The position numbers and the translations under genes were made by a program. Below, in pieces: positions 43,537 through 51,951 of a stretch of DNA of 64,000 nucleotides. This DNA comes from Croceivirga thetidis (GTDB lineage Bacteria; Bacteroidota; Bacteroidia; Flavobacteriales; Flavobacteriaceae), in NCBI RefSeq assembly GCF_012272815.1, contig NZ_JAAWWL010000002.1:340280-404279 (forward strand), in the 5' to 3' direction. Below the pieces are notes generated by a model. That model worked only from the letters and a program-made list of their open reading frames with translations. It was not told where the DNA came from and ran no database searches. Position 1 is the stretch's first letter. Every line of letters starts with the position of its first letter.

Positions 43537-44789
43537 TTTAATTGACTTTTACCATTGTTTATGGTGCCATACACATGGCCTTTTAATGTTTCTCCATAGA
43601 AAGCCGAATTCTTGGACGTTGAGTAGACGTTGGCCTCTGAAAACTGATATTCCCCTTCAGGATTAAATAAAGTTAAGCAGGCTTTTGAACCTTCTTGAAA
43701 CTCTGGAGTTTCTATGTTAGACCACTTGGTTCTTTTGGTCAATAGGGTTATGGCCTCTTCGAATCCAAGTAGGGCGTTTATCGCCCCAAATGTACTTTCC
43801 ATTCCTATAGTTCCAAATTCTGCATTATCAAATTCCAATCGCTTTTCTTCAATGTCAATCGGGCTATGGTCAGAAGTGATAAAATCAATCGTTCCATTTT
43901 GTATTCCTTTTACAAGGGCTTTGGCATCTTTTTCGGTACGCAAGGGTGGATTTACCTTAAAGTTCGCGTCGAATTGTTCAACTTTTTTATCTGTAAGAAA
44001 TAGGTTGTGAACCGCAACACTACAACTTACATTTAGACCCTTCTTTTTCGCATCTGATATCAGTTTAACTGATTGTGCTGTAGAAATCGTAGGTATATGT
44101 AAACTCCCACCGGTATATTCCAAAAGAAATAAATCCCTATTCACACGTAGTTCTTCTGCCAAATTTGGTTGTCCTTTCAATCCGAGACTTGTTGAAGTTT
44201 TACCTTCATTCATTACTGCTTTACCTGTTAATTGTGAATCATGGGGGAAAGAAAGAACCGTACCGCCAAAGTTCTGGGTATACTGCAAAGCAATTTTGAA
44301 TAAATTGGCATTGTCAATCGCATGCTTATAGTCTGAAAAAGCCACAGCACCCGCTTTGGACATATCAAAGAGCTCGGCCATAAGCTCGCCCTGAGAATTG
44401 ACTGATAGGCAACCCATCGGGTGAAGATTACAAACCTCACCTTTAGAACGATCTTTTAAATAAACAATATTTGAACGATTAGAAGGTGTCGGGTAGGTAT
44501 TGGTGTTAAGAACAATATCTGTGAAACCGCTTTTCGAAGCGGTCCTTAATCCGTTGGTTATGGTTTCCCTTTCCTCAAAACCAGGTTCACCAAAGCTCAC
44601 GCTTGAATCAAACCAGCCTAGTGATACATGCAGATTTTTTAATGCAATGGTTTTTACAGTATTATCGACCTCTATTTTATTGGCAATCTTTTCTATTTTG
44701 CCATTTCGGATGAGGATATCCCTCTTTTTGAGATGAAATTTCGGGTTTGTGGAGTCTACAATTATTGCTGATTTCAATAGTGCGTTCAT
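43533..44789 (-). CDS. Dihydroorotase-like protein lacking metal-binding residues
   Basis: 418 residues from the ATG that overlaps the BatA gene stop (ATGA). Amidohydrolase fold of the dihydroorotase (PyrC/AllB) group: LLKSAIIVDS, SDHSPIDIEEK and the C-terminal GTIGMESTFGA are typical. Key catalytic positions differ: the HxH-x-R motif after strand 1 (normally DMHVHLREPG) reads D-S-S-V-S-F-G-E-P-G at 61-70, and the later ligand of the HVST motif is Thr234 in HIPTIST. Asp307 is kept. It is therefore unlikely to be a working dihydroorotase. A structural partner role, as for PyrC-like subunits of some aspartate transcarbamoylases, is possible. It is coupled to the BatA gene and the DUF4870 gene. 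Confidence 0.8.
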   Translation of the reverse strand: MNALLKSAIIVDSTNPKFHLKKRDILIRNGKIEKIANKIEVDNTVKTIALKNLHVSLGWFDSSVSFGEPGFEERETITNGLRTASKSGFTDIVLNTNTYPTPSNRSNIVYLKDRSKGEVCNLHPMGCLSVNSQGELMAELFDMSKAGAVAFSDYKHAIDNANLFKIALQYTQNFGGTVLSFPHDSQLTGKAVMNEGKTSTSLGLKGQPNLAEELRVNRDLFLLEYTGGSLHIPTISTAQSVKLISDAKKKGLNVSCSVAVHNLFLTDKKVEQFDANFKVNPPLRTEKDAKALVKGIQNGTIDFITSDHSPIDIEEKRLEFDNAEFGTIGMESTFGAINALLGFEEAITLLTKRTKWSNIETPEFQEGSKACLTLFNPEGEYQFSEANVYSTSKNSAFYGETLKGHVYGTINNGKSQLN

Positions 44790-46687
44790 GCAAGAAATTT
44801 TTGAATCAATACCTCCACTAGGGCAAAAATCAGGGCAAAAATAACAAACCATTTCCAATATGCGTCTATCGCCCTTTCATTGGCCAATTGATCAAACAAT
44901 AAAGGAAATGCTGTATTGATAGAAGCAAAACCCTTTTGATCTAGGTCAAGATACTCCAATTTACTTTCTGCCCTGCTGTGGTTAAAACTTAAGTGTTGGA
45001 GCGTATCTATTCCTTTTATGACCGAGAAAATACCAGCAAATTCAGGATTGTTTTCAAATGTAAGACCCACCTTTGTTGGATAAGACTGTTGCAACGGTAT
45101 TAATTCCATTCCATTATGAACAATTTTTATGAGGTCTTCTTGCGCCAAAATCGTAGGCACTTCAATTTCATTCTTTTGTTCAATGGTAAAATAAGGTTCC
45201 GATAAATTTAGACTATTCAACCCTATTTTATAAAAGGTAGGCACTATCAGTGGGGAATCTTGAAAATCGCTATTTTCTCTATTTATGGGTGCCGTAAAAA
45301 GATATAATTTTTGATTTTGTAACAAGAATGGTTCTGAATTATCAAGGGTTAAAACTTTAGAAAAACTTCCATTAACCCTGTAATAATTCGAAAAAGTAGG
45401 ATAATCAAAATTCGACACCCTACGTTCAAAGACATTTGCAAATAAAGGGTGTTCAAAAGTAATCCCAGTCAACTTTTTTTCTGAAGTAACTTTCTCTGTA
45501 ATACCAAAACCACCAACCCTTGATAATAATGCGGAGAAAGCCTCTTGATTCATATTATTTGATGGAATTATTGCAAGGCTGCCACCATCTTCCAAAAAAG
45601 AGGCCAGAGCAGTCTGAAGACTGTTAGGGATATTATCCAACTCATTTAGGATAATTAAGTTTTGCTTTGATATCGCACTATAATTTAGATTACCAATAGG
45701 AGTATTCTCGAATTCAAATTCATCTTCCGTGTAAATCCTCGAAAGAAAGTTAAATTCATTAGCGCTGATTGAGAGGACTTTAATTTTTGGTTTATCATCG
45801 ATATTGAAAAAGAACACATTATCATATTCCAAAGAATTATCCATTATTTCCAATCTTCCCTTGATTTCTTCATTTGTAGGTATTGTAAGAACAGTTGTTG
45901 AATCTGAGTTTGATTCCAAGGCCGTTTTTGCAATCAATTTATTACCACTGTAGAGGGCCAATGGTACATTTTCTCCTTTTAATCCACTATACCTCACATT
46001 TAAATTTAATTCGCTATCGATAAATACTGAATCAATACTGACATTTTTACGTGTATCTGGCTTAAGATTGACCGCGTGTATATCAATGATATTCAAGGAG
46101 TCATTAGTTATCGGACCTAATCTTTTTTGAAAATCAGAAACAACTAATAATTCCTTTATGACATTACCACGATTTGAAAACAAGGTATTTGCCTTTCTAA
46201 GTACGTTTTGATAACTAATTTGCTTCGATTGTGCTTTTAGCGAAATCAATTCATTTTGAATTTGTTTTATATCGACTTCGTTAAAGGTTTTATGGTTTGT
46301 AAACAGGCTGAATTTTGCACCATCTGGCACCGTTTGTACAATATCTTGAACAGCCTTTTCCAAAAGGGAGACCCCATCAGTTTTAGCCCCCATACTAAAG
46401 GAATCATCCAAGAAAATAACGGTCTCTTTTTCCTTTAAAGCATTGACTTTGGCTGAAAATGGTTGCGAAAATGCCAATACTATGCACATCAATAAAAGGA
46501 GTCTAGAAATCAAAAGCAGCCATTTTTTTATGGAATGGCTTTTTCTCGATTCTGAACGTACTTTCTCCAACATGGCAACGTTGGTGAACAGGGTCTTTTT
46601 AAATCTTCTGAGCTGAAAAAGGTGTACGATTATCGGAATTAGCAGAAGTAGAAGAAACCAGAGAATTTCAGGATGTTTAAACTGCAT
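44786..46687 (-). CDS. BatA and von Willebrand A domain membrane protein
   Basis: 633 residues. N-terminal BatA region with two helices (residues about 8-25 and 55-75; PEILWFLLLLLIPIIVHLFQLRRFK), then a vWA domain whose MIDAS starts at VIFLDDSFSMGA (Asp-x-Ser-x-Ser). A long extracytoplasmic part follows and a last helix near the C-terminus (about 610-628). Family members are anchored in the inner membrane; function in Bacteroidota is not settled (aerotolerance was proposed for the Bat operon). It has its own promoter and is coupled by ATGA to the dihydroorotase-like gene. Confidence 0.85.
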   Translation of the reverse strand: MQFKHPEILWFLLLLLIPIIVHLFQLRRFKKTLFTNVAMLEKVRSESRKSHSIKKWLLLISRLLLLMCIVLAFSQPFSAKVNALKEKETVIFLDDSFSMGAKTDGVSLLEKAVQDIVQTVPDGAKFSLFTNHKTFNEVDIKQIQNELISLKAQSKQISYQNVLRKANTLFSNRGNVIKELLVVSDFQKRLGPITNDSLNIIDIHAVNLKPDTRKNVSIDSVFIDSELNLNVRYSGLKGENVPLALYSGNKLIAKTALESNSDSTTVLTIPTNEEIKGRLEIMDNSLEYDNVFFFNIDDKPKIKVLSISANEFNFLSRIYTEDEFEFENTPIGNLNYSAISKQNLIILNELDNIPNSLQTALASFLEDGGSLAIIPSNNMNQEAFSALLSRVGGFGITEKVTSEKKLTGITFEHPLFANVFERRVSNFDYPTFSNYYRVNGSFSKVLTLDNSEPFLLQNQKLYLFTAPINRENSDFQDSPLIVPTFYKIGLNSLNLSEPYFTIEQKNEIEVPTILAQEDLIKIVHNGMELIPLQQSYPTKVGLTFENNPEFAGIFSVIKGIDTLQHLSFNHSRAESKLEYLDLDQKGFASINTAFPLLFDQLANERAIDAYWKWFVIFALIFALVEVLIQKFLA

Positions 46688-46703
46688 TCCGTGTTTTAGT
46701 TCT

Positions 46704-46732
46704 CAAATATAGGTTTTTACTTTTTTGACCAA
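46704..46732 (-). promoter_or_regulatory. Bacteroidota-type promoter of the BatA gene
   Basis: On the minus strand TTG, 18 bases, TATATTTG, then 16 bases to the ATG; a good consensus match. Confidence 0.65.
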
Positions 46733-46750
46733 CATACTTTTGACTTCAGC

Positions 46751-47761
46751 TTAACAGAAGAAGAAATAATCATCCATTGCTTCCTGCCCAAGGTTTGTCA
46801 GATGCGCTTTAATTTCCTTTTGAGCGGCTTCGTTCGCAACTGTAATTATACTTTGTGGTTTTTGTAATTGAGAAAGTATGGAGAAATGCTTCATTTCTTG
46901 ATTGTAGATTTTCTTGCCAATTTTATTCGGATTGTCACAAAGCCAAGTAAAATCAATTTCTAAGTCCAATAGTTTTTTGGCAATTGTTTTGCCCTTAAAA
47001 CCTGCGCCCCAAATTACTAAGGGTCTTTTGTTATCGTAATCCAATTTTACGAAATAATGAACCTTGATATCAAGGAAATAGTTCTGGGCATAATGAACAT
47101 GGTTTCTTGAGGTACGTGTATCATAATCACGCCATAGATGTAAAATTTCATTGCAGGGTATTACTTTTAAGCCTTGTTCATAAAATCGAAATGTGAGATC
47201 ATAGTCTTCAGGATATCTATTTGGCGTAAACCCATCACAGTAATCAAAATCTTCTCGAAATACCATCCAACAAGGAGAGGGGATAACACATTCTTTATAT
47301 ATCTCTGAATAATTGGTGCCTTTTTCGGAAAGGTTATTCAACCACTTTTCATAGCGATTATAACCATCACTAATGCCTCGTTCTGAAAAGTACTTGACCA
47401 AACCCACAGAGATGTGACCTGGACCCAACTTCTTTAAATCATTTACCATTCTTTCCAGTCGCTGTGGTTTCATTATATCATCGGAATCCATACGAGTTAT
47501 AAAGCGCCCAGAGGTATTCTGATACCCAATTTGCAAAGCAGGTATGATACCTTCACCCTTGTTTTGTATTAGTTTAAACCTATTGTCCTTAGTAGCGTAA
47601 TATGAAACAATTTGGTTACTATTATCAGTTGAATGGTCATTGACGAGTATGGCTTCCCAGTAAGGATAGGATTGTTCAAGGATAGAGTCAAGGCACCCGT
47701 TTAAATACATTTCTGTATTCTTAAATGGAATTATGATGCTTACCAAGGTATCGGTTACCAT
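46751..47761 (-). CDS. Glycosyltransferase family 2 protein
   Basis: 336 residues, GT-A fold, no membrane helices. N-terminal LVSIIIPFKNTEMYLNGCLDSIL, the DxD-like metal site in RFITRMDSDDIMKPQRLE and the acceptor-side NRYPEDYDLTFRFYEQ are classic GT2. The C-terminal part (from about 245, RPLVIWGAGFKGKTIAKKLLDLEID) looks like a separate Rossmann-like nucleotide domain of a kind often attached to flavobacterial GT2 proteins. Acceptor unknown. It stands alone between the BatA gene and the GH99-like gene. Confidence 0.88.
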   Translation of the reverse strand: MVTDTLVSIIIPFKNTEMYLNGCLDSILEQSYPYWEAILVNDHSTDNSNQIVSYYATKDNRFKLIQNKGEGIIPALQIGYQNTSGRFITRMDSDDIMKPQRLERMVNDLKKLGPGHISVGLVKYFSERGISDGYNRYEKWLNNLSEKGTNYSEIYKECVIPSPCWMVFREDFDYCDGFTPNRYPEDYDLTFRFYEQGLKVIPCNEILHLWRDYDTRTSRNHVHYAQNYFLDIKVHYFVKLDYDNKRPLVIWGAGFKGKTIAKKLLDLEIDFTWLCDNPNKIGKKIYNQEMKHFSILSQLQKPQSIITVANEAAQKEIKAHLTNLGQEAMDDYFFFC

Positions 47762-47815
47762 TCAACTATAGTTAAATATATTTTGGTCTATTCACTTAAC
47801 ACTTCAACGAGAAAA

Positions 47816-47847
47816 TTGTACATTATATAGGAAAAATCCTACATTTG
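47816..47847 (+). promoter_or_regulatory. Bacteroidota-type promoter of the GH99-like gene
   Basis: TTG at 47816-47818, 21 bases, TACATTTG at 47840-47847, then 30 bases to the ATG at 47878. This also excludes the upstream TTG start at 47845, which lies inside the box. Confidence 0.7.
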
Positions 47848-47877
47848 CCTCACCAAATCAATTACTTCAAATCATCG

Positions 47878-49302
47878 ATGAAACAACTTAACCTACACTT
47901 CATCCTTGCTATTTCATTGCTAATCACAATAATAGCTTCCTGTACAAAAGACGATCAAAACGAATTGCTGGTCGAAGAATCTTTAAATAATGTCGTGCAA
48001 GATAGCATTGTATCTGATTCTACGCTTCTTCAAATTTTAATTGAAGAGGACGATATTATTGAACAAATTAAATCTGGGAAGATTGTTGATATTTCAGGAA
48101 TGGAGGTTCCTAAAGACAATCCTAAAAAAGTTTATGCGCATTATATGCCATGGTTTCAAAGCAAAGACTACGATGGTTGGTGGGGACACCATTGGACAAT
48201 GGCAAATAAGAATCCCGAAAATATTGACGAAAATGGAAAGAGGGAAATTGCCTCTTTCTTCTATCCAGAAATAGGTCCTTATTCTTCAATCGACCCCGAT
48301 TTACAGGAGTATCATTTTCTAATGATGAAAATGGCTGGAATTGATGGAGTAATTTTCGACTGGTATGGTAGTCGCGATTATTATGATTATGGAATCATGA
48401 AATTGGCAACGGAAACATTCATGTGGAGACTAGAAGACCTTGGACTTGATTTTTCCATAATGTACGAGGATAGAACTGCAGTTCAGGCTGTTGACTTGGG
48501 TTATGCCCCTGATGCAGTTACTGCCGCAAAACAAGACTTTGAGTATGTTCGCGATACTTACATGACCAGTCCGAATTACATTCAATGGGAAGAAAAACCG
48601 TTGTTGTTGGTCTTTGGTCCACATCATATTCAAAATACATCGGATTGGGATGAAATATTCACGGTTTTCCCAGAACAAGAAAAACCTCACTATGCAACTC
48701 TATGGGGAGCATCCGAACCTTGGGTTGGTGATAGTGCCACTGGAGAGTTTGCTTGGATAGACCGTACCCATCTTGAAGCGCATGGTCATTATTATTGGCA
48801 CATGAATCAGCCCCAAAATGAAGATAGACTAAGAATCGGTAGCGTTTATCCAAGTTTTATGAATTACAGTGAACTAGGTGGCTGGGGGCTGCAACATGAT
48901 TGGCAAATAGAGCCTGATGGAGGAAATATTTTTGTTGAAACCCTAAATTACACTCACCATCAAACCGCTGATTTTATTCAATTGGCGACTTGGAATGATT
49001 TTGGGGAGGGTACACCGATTGAACCTACTGAGGAGTTTGGATTTATGTACCTACAATTATTACAAGAGTACACGGGTGTCGATTTTACACCTGAAGACTT
49101 GCAAACAGCACAGGACCTATATTTTTTAAGGAAAGAATTTTCCAATGATGGAAATGATGCCAAATCAAGTTCTGCAACAGAACGTAAAAAGAAAAATAAA
49201 GTACAGCAATATCTCGATCGGGCTTATCAACATATTAAAAAGGGAAATATGAAAAGGGCCAGATTTATCTTGTGGGCTATTGAACGTTTTTACAAAAATT
49301 AA
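47878..49302 (+). CDS. GH71/GH99-like lipoprotein
   Basis: 474 residues with a lipoprotein signal (MKQLNLHFILAISLLITIIASCTKDD; Cys22). From about residue 75 it reads KVYAHYMPWFQSKDYDGWWGHHW and GIDGVIFDWYGSRDYYDYG, ending in the catalytic-side TWNDFGEGTPIEPT, as in the glycoside hydrolase 71/99-like proteins (GH99 are endo-alpha-mannosidases). The C-terminal 60 residues are basic and helical (SATERKKKNKVQQY...). It would sit on the outer membrane or periplasm and cut a mannan-type or other glycan; activity not provable by eye. A clear promoter precedes it. Confidence 0.75.
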   Translation: MKQLNLHFILAISLLITIIASCTKDDQNELLVEESLNNVVQDSIVSDSTLLQILIEEDDIIEQIKSGKIVDISGMEVPKDNPKKVYAHYMPWFQSKDYDGWWGHHWTMANKNPENIDENGKREIASFFYPEIGPYSSIDPDLQEYHFLMMKMAGIDGVIFDWYGSRDYYDYGIMKLATETFMWRLEDLGLDFSIMYEDRTAVQAVDLGYAPDAVTAAKQDFEYVRDTYMTSPNYIQWEEKPLLLVFGPHHIQNTSDWDEIFTVFPEQEKPHYATLWGASEPWVGDSATGEFAWIDRTHLEAHGHYYWHMNQPQNEDRLRIGSVYPSFMNYSELGGWGLQHDWQIEPDGGNIFVETLNYTHHQTADFIQLATWNDFGEGTPIEPTEEFGFMYLQLLQEYTGVDFTPEDLQTAQDLYFLRKEFSNDGNDAKSSSATERKKKNKVQQYLDRAYQHIKKGNMKRARFILWAIERFYKN

Positions 49303-49324
49303 TTGTGCTTTTTGTTGTAAGATT

Positions 49325-49352
49325 GGCCGTTGCTTTGTCAACGGCCTTTTTT
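49325..49352. terminator. Bidirectional terminator
   Basis: 8-bp stem GGCCGTTG/CAACGGCC with 6-base loop and six Ts; between convergent GH99-like and SGNH genes. Confidence 0.8.
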
Positions 49353-49360
49353 AAAATCGT

Positions 49361-50056
49361 CTAACCTTTGAGGGCTTGGGCAATTGAATTTTCGACCATT
49401 TTTTTCATTACATCATATCCTTCTTTTGTCAAATGAACTTCGTCAGTGGTATAGGTCTTTGGTAATCCATTACGTTCATCTGCCATTTCACTAAAATAAT
49501 CGAGGTATGGAACATCTTCATTCGCGCACATTTCTTTGACCATTAGATTCAGCGCAGGAATTTTAATATTGGGTTCCAATCCTGGTCGCCAAGGATAATC
49601 ATAAGCAGGTAAAACAGAGCACACAATTGGTATAATACCGTTGGCTTTCGATAATTCCACCATAGAGTGAATGTTATCTCTTATTTGTGCTAAGGTCATT
49701 GGTCCTGTATTACCAGCTATGTCATTGGTTCCGGCAAGAATGACCACAATTTTTGGATTTAGGTCAATCACATCTTGACGAAAACGTAATACCATTTGCG
49801 GCGTGGTTTGACCACCGATTCCCCGATTTACATATCGGTTTTTTTCAAAGAAATCCGAATCGGCTTGCAGCCAACCTTCTGTTATGCTATTGCCCATGAA
49901 TACAACCCTGTTTTCCCCTTCTTTAGGCATTTCCAATTCAGTATTCGCCTTTTGATATTTCGATAAATTCGGCCAGTCTTGTGCAGTTACCTTTTGCATA
50001 GAAGACAATCCAAAAAGGGCGAAAGCAATAATCATTGTGGTATACTTTAGTTTCAT
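49361..50056 (-). CDS. Secreted SGNH/GDSL hydrolase
   Basis: 231 residues: signal peptide to about residue 25, then SGNH blocks: block I MGNSITEGW (Ser), block II IGGQTT, block III GTND and block V DEVHLTKEGYD with the Asp-His pair. The mature protein resembles esterases that act on acetyl groups of glycans or platelet-activating-factor acetylhydrolase-like enzymes. It is convergent with the GH99-like gene and 28 bases after the small membrane paralogues on the same strand. Confidence 0.88.
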   Translation of the reverse strand: MKLKYTTMIIAFALFGLSSMQKVTAQDWPNLSKYQKANTELEMPKEGENRVVFMGNSITEGWLQADSDFFEKNRYVNRGIGGQTTPQMVLRFRQDVIDLNPKIVVILAGTNDIAGNTGPMTLAQIRDNIHSMVELSKANGIIPIVCSVLPAYDYPWRPGLEPNIKIPALNLMVKEMCANEDVPYLDYFSEMADERNGLPKTYTTDEVHLTKEGYDVMKKMVENSIAQALKG

Positions 50057-50084
50057 TCCTCCATTTTCCTTAAAAGTATCAATT

Positions 50085-50360
50085 TTAAAGCTGACTAGAA
50101 ATGTAGGCGGTAACCAATACGATTATCATAAATACTAGAATACCTGCTATGAAACCCTTGACGCGAAGTTGCCGATTATATTCTTGCATTTGCCTTTTGA
50201 CCTTTAACACATCAGCTGGTGTCGATTGCTTGAGATTAAGTTTTGTCTTAACCGCGACTCCATAAACATCGTCCTTAGTTTTCTGCTTTCTTCTTTTTAA
50301 TAGATTTCTATTTTGTTTTAGTGACTTAATAGCATGCATCATGCTTCCCTCTCCTCCCAT
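50085..50360 (-). CDS. Small C-terminally anchored protein (tandem copy 2)
   Basis: 91 residues. N-terminal polar and basic part with NRNLLKRRKQKTKDDVYGVAV and KLNLKQST, then one hydrophobic helix near the C-terminus (about 66-86). It clearly resembles the protein at 50376 (NR-x-LLK-x-R, TK-x-DVYG, KT-x-L-x-x-K-x-ST), so the two arose by tandem duplication. The C-terminal helix should insert post-translationally in the inner membrane, with the basic part in the cytoplasm. I know no family name; 15 bases from the first copy. Confidence 0.65.
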   Translation of the reverse strand: MGGEGSMMHAIKSLKQNRNLLKRRKQKTKDDVYGVAVKTKLNLKQSTPADVLKVKRQMQEYNRQLRVKGFIAGILVFMIIVLVTAYISSQL

Positions 50361-50375
50361 GTCGTTGTTTTTTGA

Positions 50376-50636
50376 TTAAAAAATAAGTGCGTATGCCAAT
50401 ACGAGGATGATAAGCACTAGTAACGCTACTACAGAAAGTTGTAAAACAAGTAAGGATTCCTGCTTTCTTAAATCTCTTTTTGTATATGTGGCGGCCTCTT
50501 TTTTAGTGGACTTCTTAAAATCAAGTGAAGTTTTTCCACCCTTACCATAAACATCGTTTTTTGTCCTAATTGGGCGTTTTTTTAAAAGTGACCGATTGTA
50601 AGCTTCTGCTGTTCTTCCGTGAAATCCAAATGCCAT
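50376..50636 (-). CDS. Small C-terminally anchored protein (tandem copy 1)
   Basis: 86 residues, basic N-terminus (NRSLLKKRPIRTKNDVYGKGG, KTSLDFKKST) and a C-terminal hydrophobic helix (about 60-84, LLVLQLSVVALLVLIILVLAYALIF). It is upstream of its paralogue at 50085 in the same orientation and probably on one transcript with it. Alike in order: basic NRxLL motif, TKxDVYG motif, linker, helix. Function unknown. Confidence 0.65.
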   Translation of the reverse strand: MAFGFHGRTAEAYNRSLLKKRPIRTKNDVYGKGGKTSLDFKKSTKKEAATYTKRDLRKQESLLVLQLSVVALLVLIILVLAYALIF

Positions 50637-50716
50637 AACCTCATATTTTAATAATATGTAGGCATTTTCATTAAAATGTTACATTATATTTAATAAAAAT
50701 TAATATTATATGAATA

Positions 50717-51346
50717 TTATTTATAATTATCACATAATGATTGCACATTATTAAAATACGAACCCATATGTTGGCCGTCAACTAATGCATGATGCGCTTG
50801 AACTGCGAGAGGCATCATCGTTTTTTTATCTTGTCCAAAGAACTTACCCCAACTTATTCTGGGTACACTATCGTGAGGATGGTAATGCATTGCGTGTTGG
50901 ATGCTTGTAAAACTTATCCAGGGTATTGCTGACATAAATAAATAATCGTCCCGACCGAGCTCATCTTCCATAGATGGTTCTGATTTCATTTGTATTCTGA
51001 TTGATTCGGCAAGCTTGATAAAATCTTCTCTACTACTTTTAAAATCAACCGTGCAAAAACTAAAAACATCTGTTTCATCTGTTGGAACGGTAAATGAGGG
51101 ATGAACCAAATCGTGTTCAATAATTTCATTATTTCGAATTCGCCATTTAAACTCCGGTATTTCGTTTGCTGCAGTTGCTAATAAATGAACTAAACTATAG
51201 GTTAATGGGAGCTTTTTTTTTCGTTGGATATTCAGGAACCTCGTTATATCAACATTTGCGGTAATATTAAAATGAGGGTGGTTCATTCCATTGAAAAAAT
51301 CAAAATGCTTTTTTCGATGTGGATTATCAAAAGTGATTTTTTTCAT
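50717..51346 (-). CDS. Chloramphenicol acetyltransferase-type acyltransferase
   Basis: 209 residues from MKKITFDNPHRKKHFDFF. The CAT catalytic motif HHALVDG is intact (AHHALVDGQHMG near residue 190), as are FNITANVDITRF and MPLAVQ. CAT enzymes acetylate chloramphenicol with acetyl-CoA as trimers. Chromosomal CAT-like proteins in Flavobacteriia may have other acceptors, so resistance should not be assumed. Its ATG shares one base with the stop of the gene before it (TAATG). The flanks are ordinary chromosome, with no transposon. Confidence 0.8.
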   Translation of the reverse strand: MKKITFDNPHRKKHFDFFNGMNHPHFNITANVDITRFLNIQRKKKLPLTYSLVHLLATAANEIPEFKWRIRNNEIIEHDLVHPSFTVPTDETDVFSFCTVDFKSSREDFIKLAESIRIQMKSEPSMEDELGRDDYLFMSAIPWISFTSIQHAMHYHPHDSVPRISWGKFFGQDKKTMMPLAVQAHHALVDGQHMGSYFNNVQSLCDNYK

Positions 51347-51951
51347 TACTTTTTTGGAGGGGTAATCATAATGTGCGCACGATGGGTACCTGGGTCCATA
51401 AGCCATGCATGCCCTGGTGGGGTAGGGGTAGTAGGCAGTCCTGTGGATTCACCTGTTGCAAAAGGAATATAAAATACATAGCGAACATAAGGATTTTCAA
51501 TCTCCTTGGTTTCTGGATTTACATCGCCCGTAAAAACACATAACGTTGCTTTGTCAGGCATTTTTAATTTGCCGTTTTTTACCTCTGATTCCCTTATCTC
51601 AAAAATTTCCTTTCCATCTTTCCCTTCCTTTCGAAGTTGACGTCCTCTAGCCATAAACACATCCAAATCTTTGTGATAAGCCGCTGTTGAGAAATTTTCT
51701 TTTTTCGGATCATCAGCTAAGGCGATAAAATCATTCGTTCCTTCGCGTAAAGTGGTAAAATTCCCGTTGGAATCATATCCGTATACTTTTGCACCGTCAC
51801 GATAATCTTCGGGTACGGCCATTAGGGCGGTCTTAATTTGCCAATCTGTAGAAGGAATTTCTTGTGCTAGTATATTCAAGGAACATAAAAGCGAAAAACA
51901 TACTGTTAGGCCTATTTGTTTGATCCATTTAATATTTTGCACTTTTTCCAT
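51346..51951 (-). CDS. Secreted hypothetical protein
   Basis: 201 residues with a Sec signal peptide (about 1-30, IGLTVCFSLLCSLNILAQE). The mature part has no cysteine-rich or catalytic pattern I recognise; it includes VPEDYRDGAKVYGYDSNGNFTTLREGTNDFIAL and a Pro-rich GLPTTPTPPGHAWLMDPGTHRAH near the end with two His that could bind metal. It overlaps the S10 peptidase gene by 23 bases and the CAT-like gene by 1 base, so the three should be translated together. Confidence 0.65.
   Translation of the reverse strand: MEKVQNIKWIKQIGLTVCFSLLCSLNILAQEIPSTDWQIKTALMAVPEDYRDGAKVYGYDSNGNFTTLREGTNDFIALADDPKKENFSTAAYHKDLDVFMARGRQLRKEGKDGKEIFEIRESEVKNGKLKMPDKATLCVFTGDVNPETKEIENPYVRYVFYIPFATGESTGLPTTPTPPGHAWLMDPGTHRAHIMITPPKK

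Noticed and set aside
47845-47877. TTG at 47845 as start of the GH99-like protein
   Set aside because: It lies at the end of the -7 box and would put 11 polar residues before a good lipoprotein signal.
50717-51346. CAT-like gene as an acquired resistance element
   Set aside because: Flanking genes are ordinary chromosomal ones, no transposase, integron or base-composition shift is visible, and family members can have other substrates.
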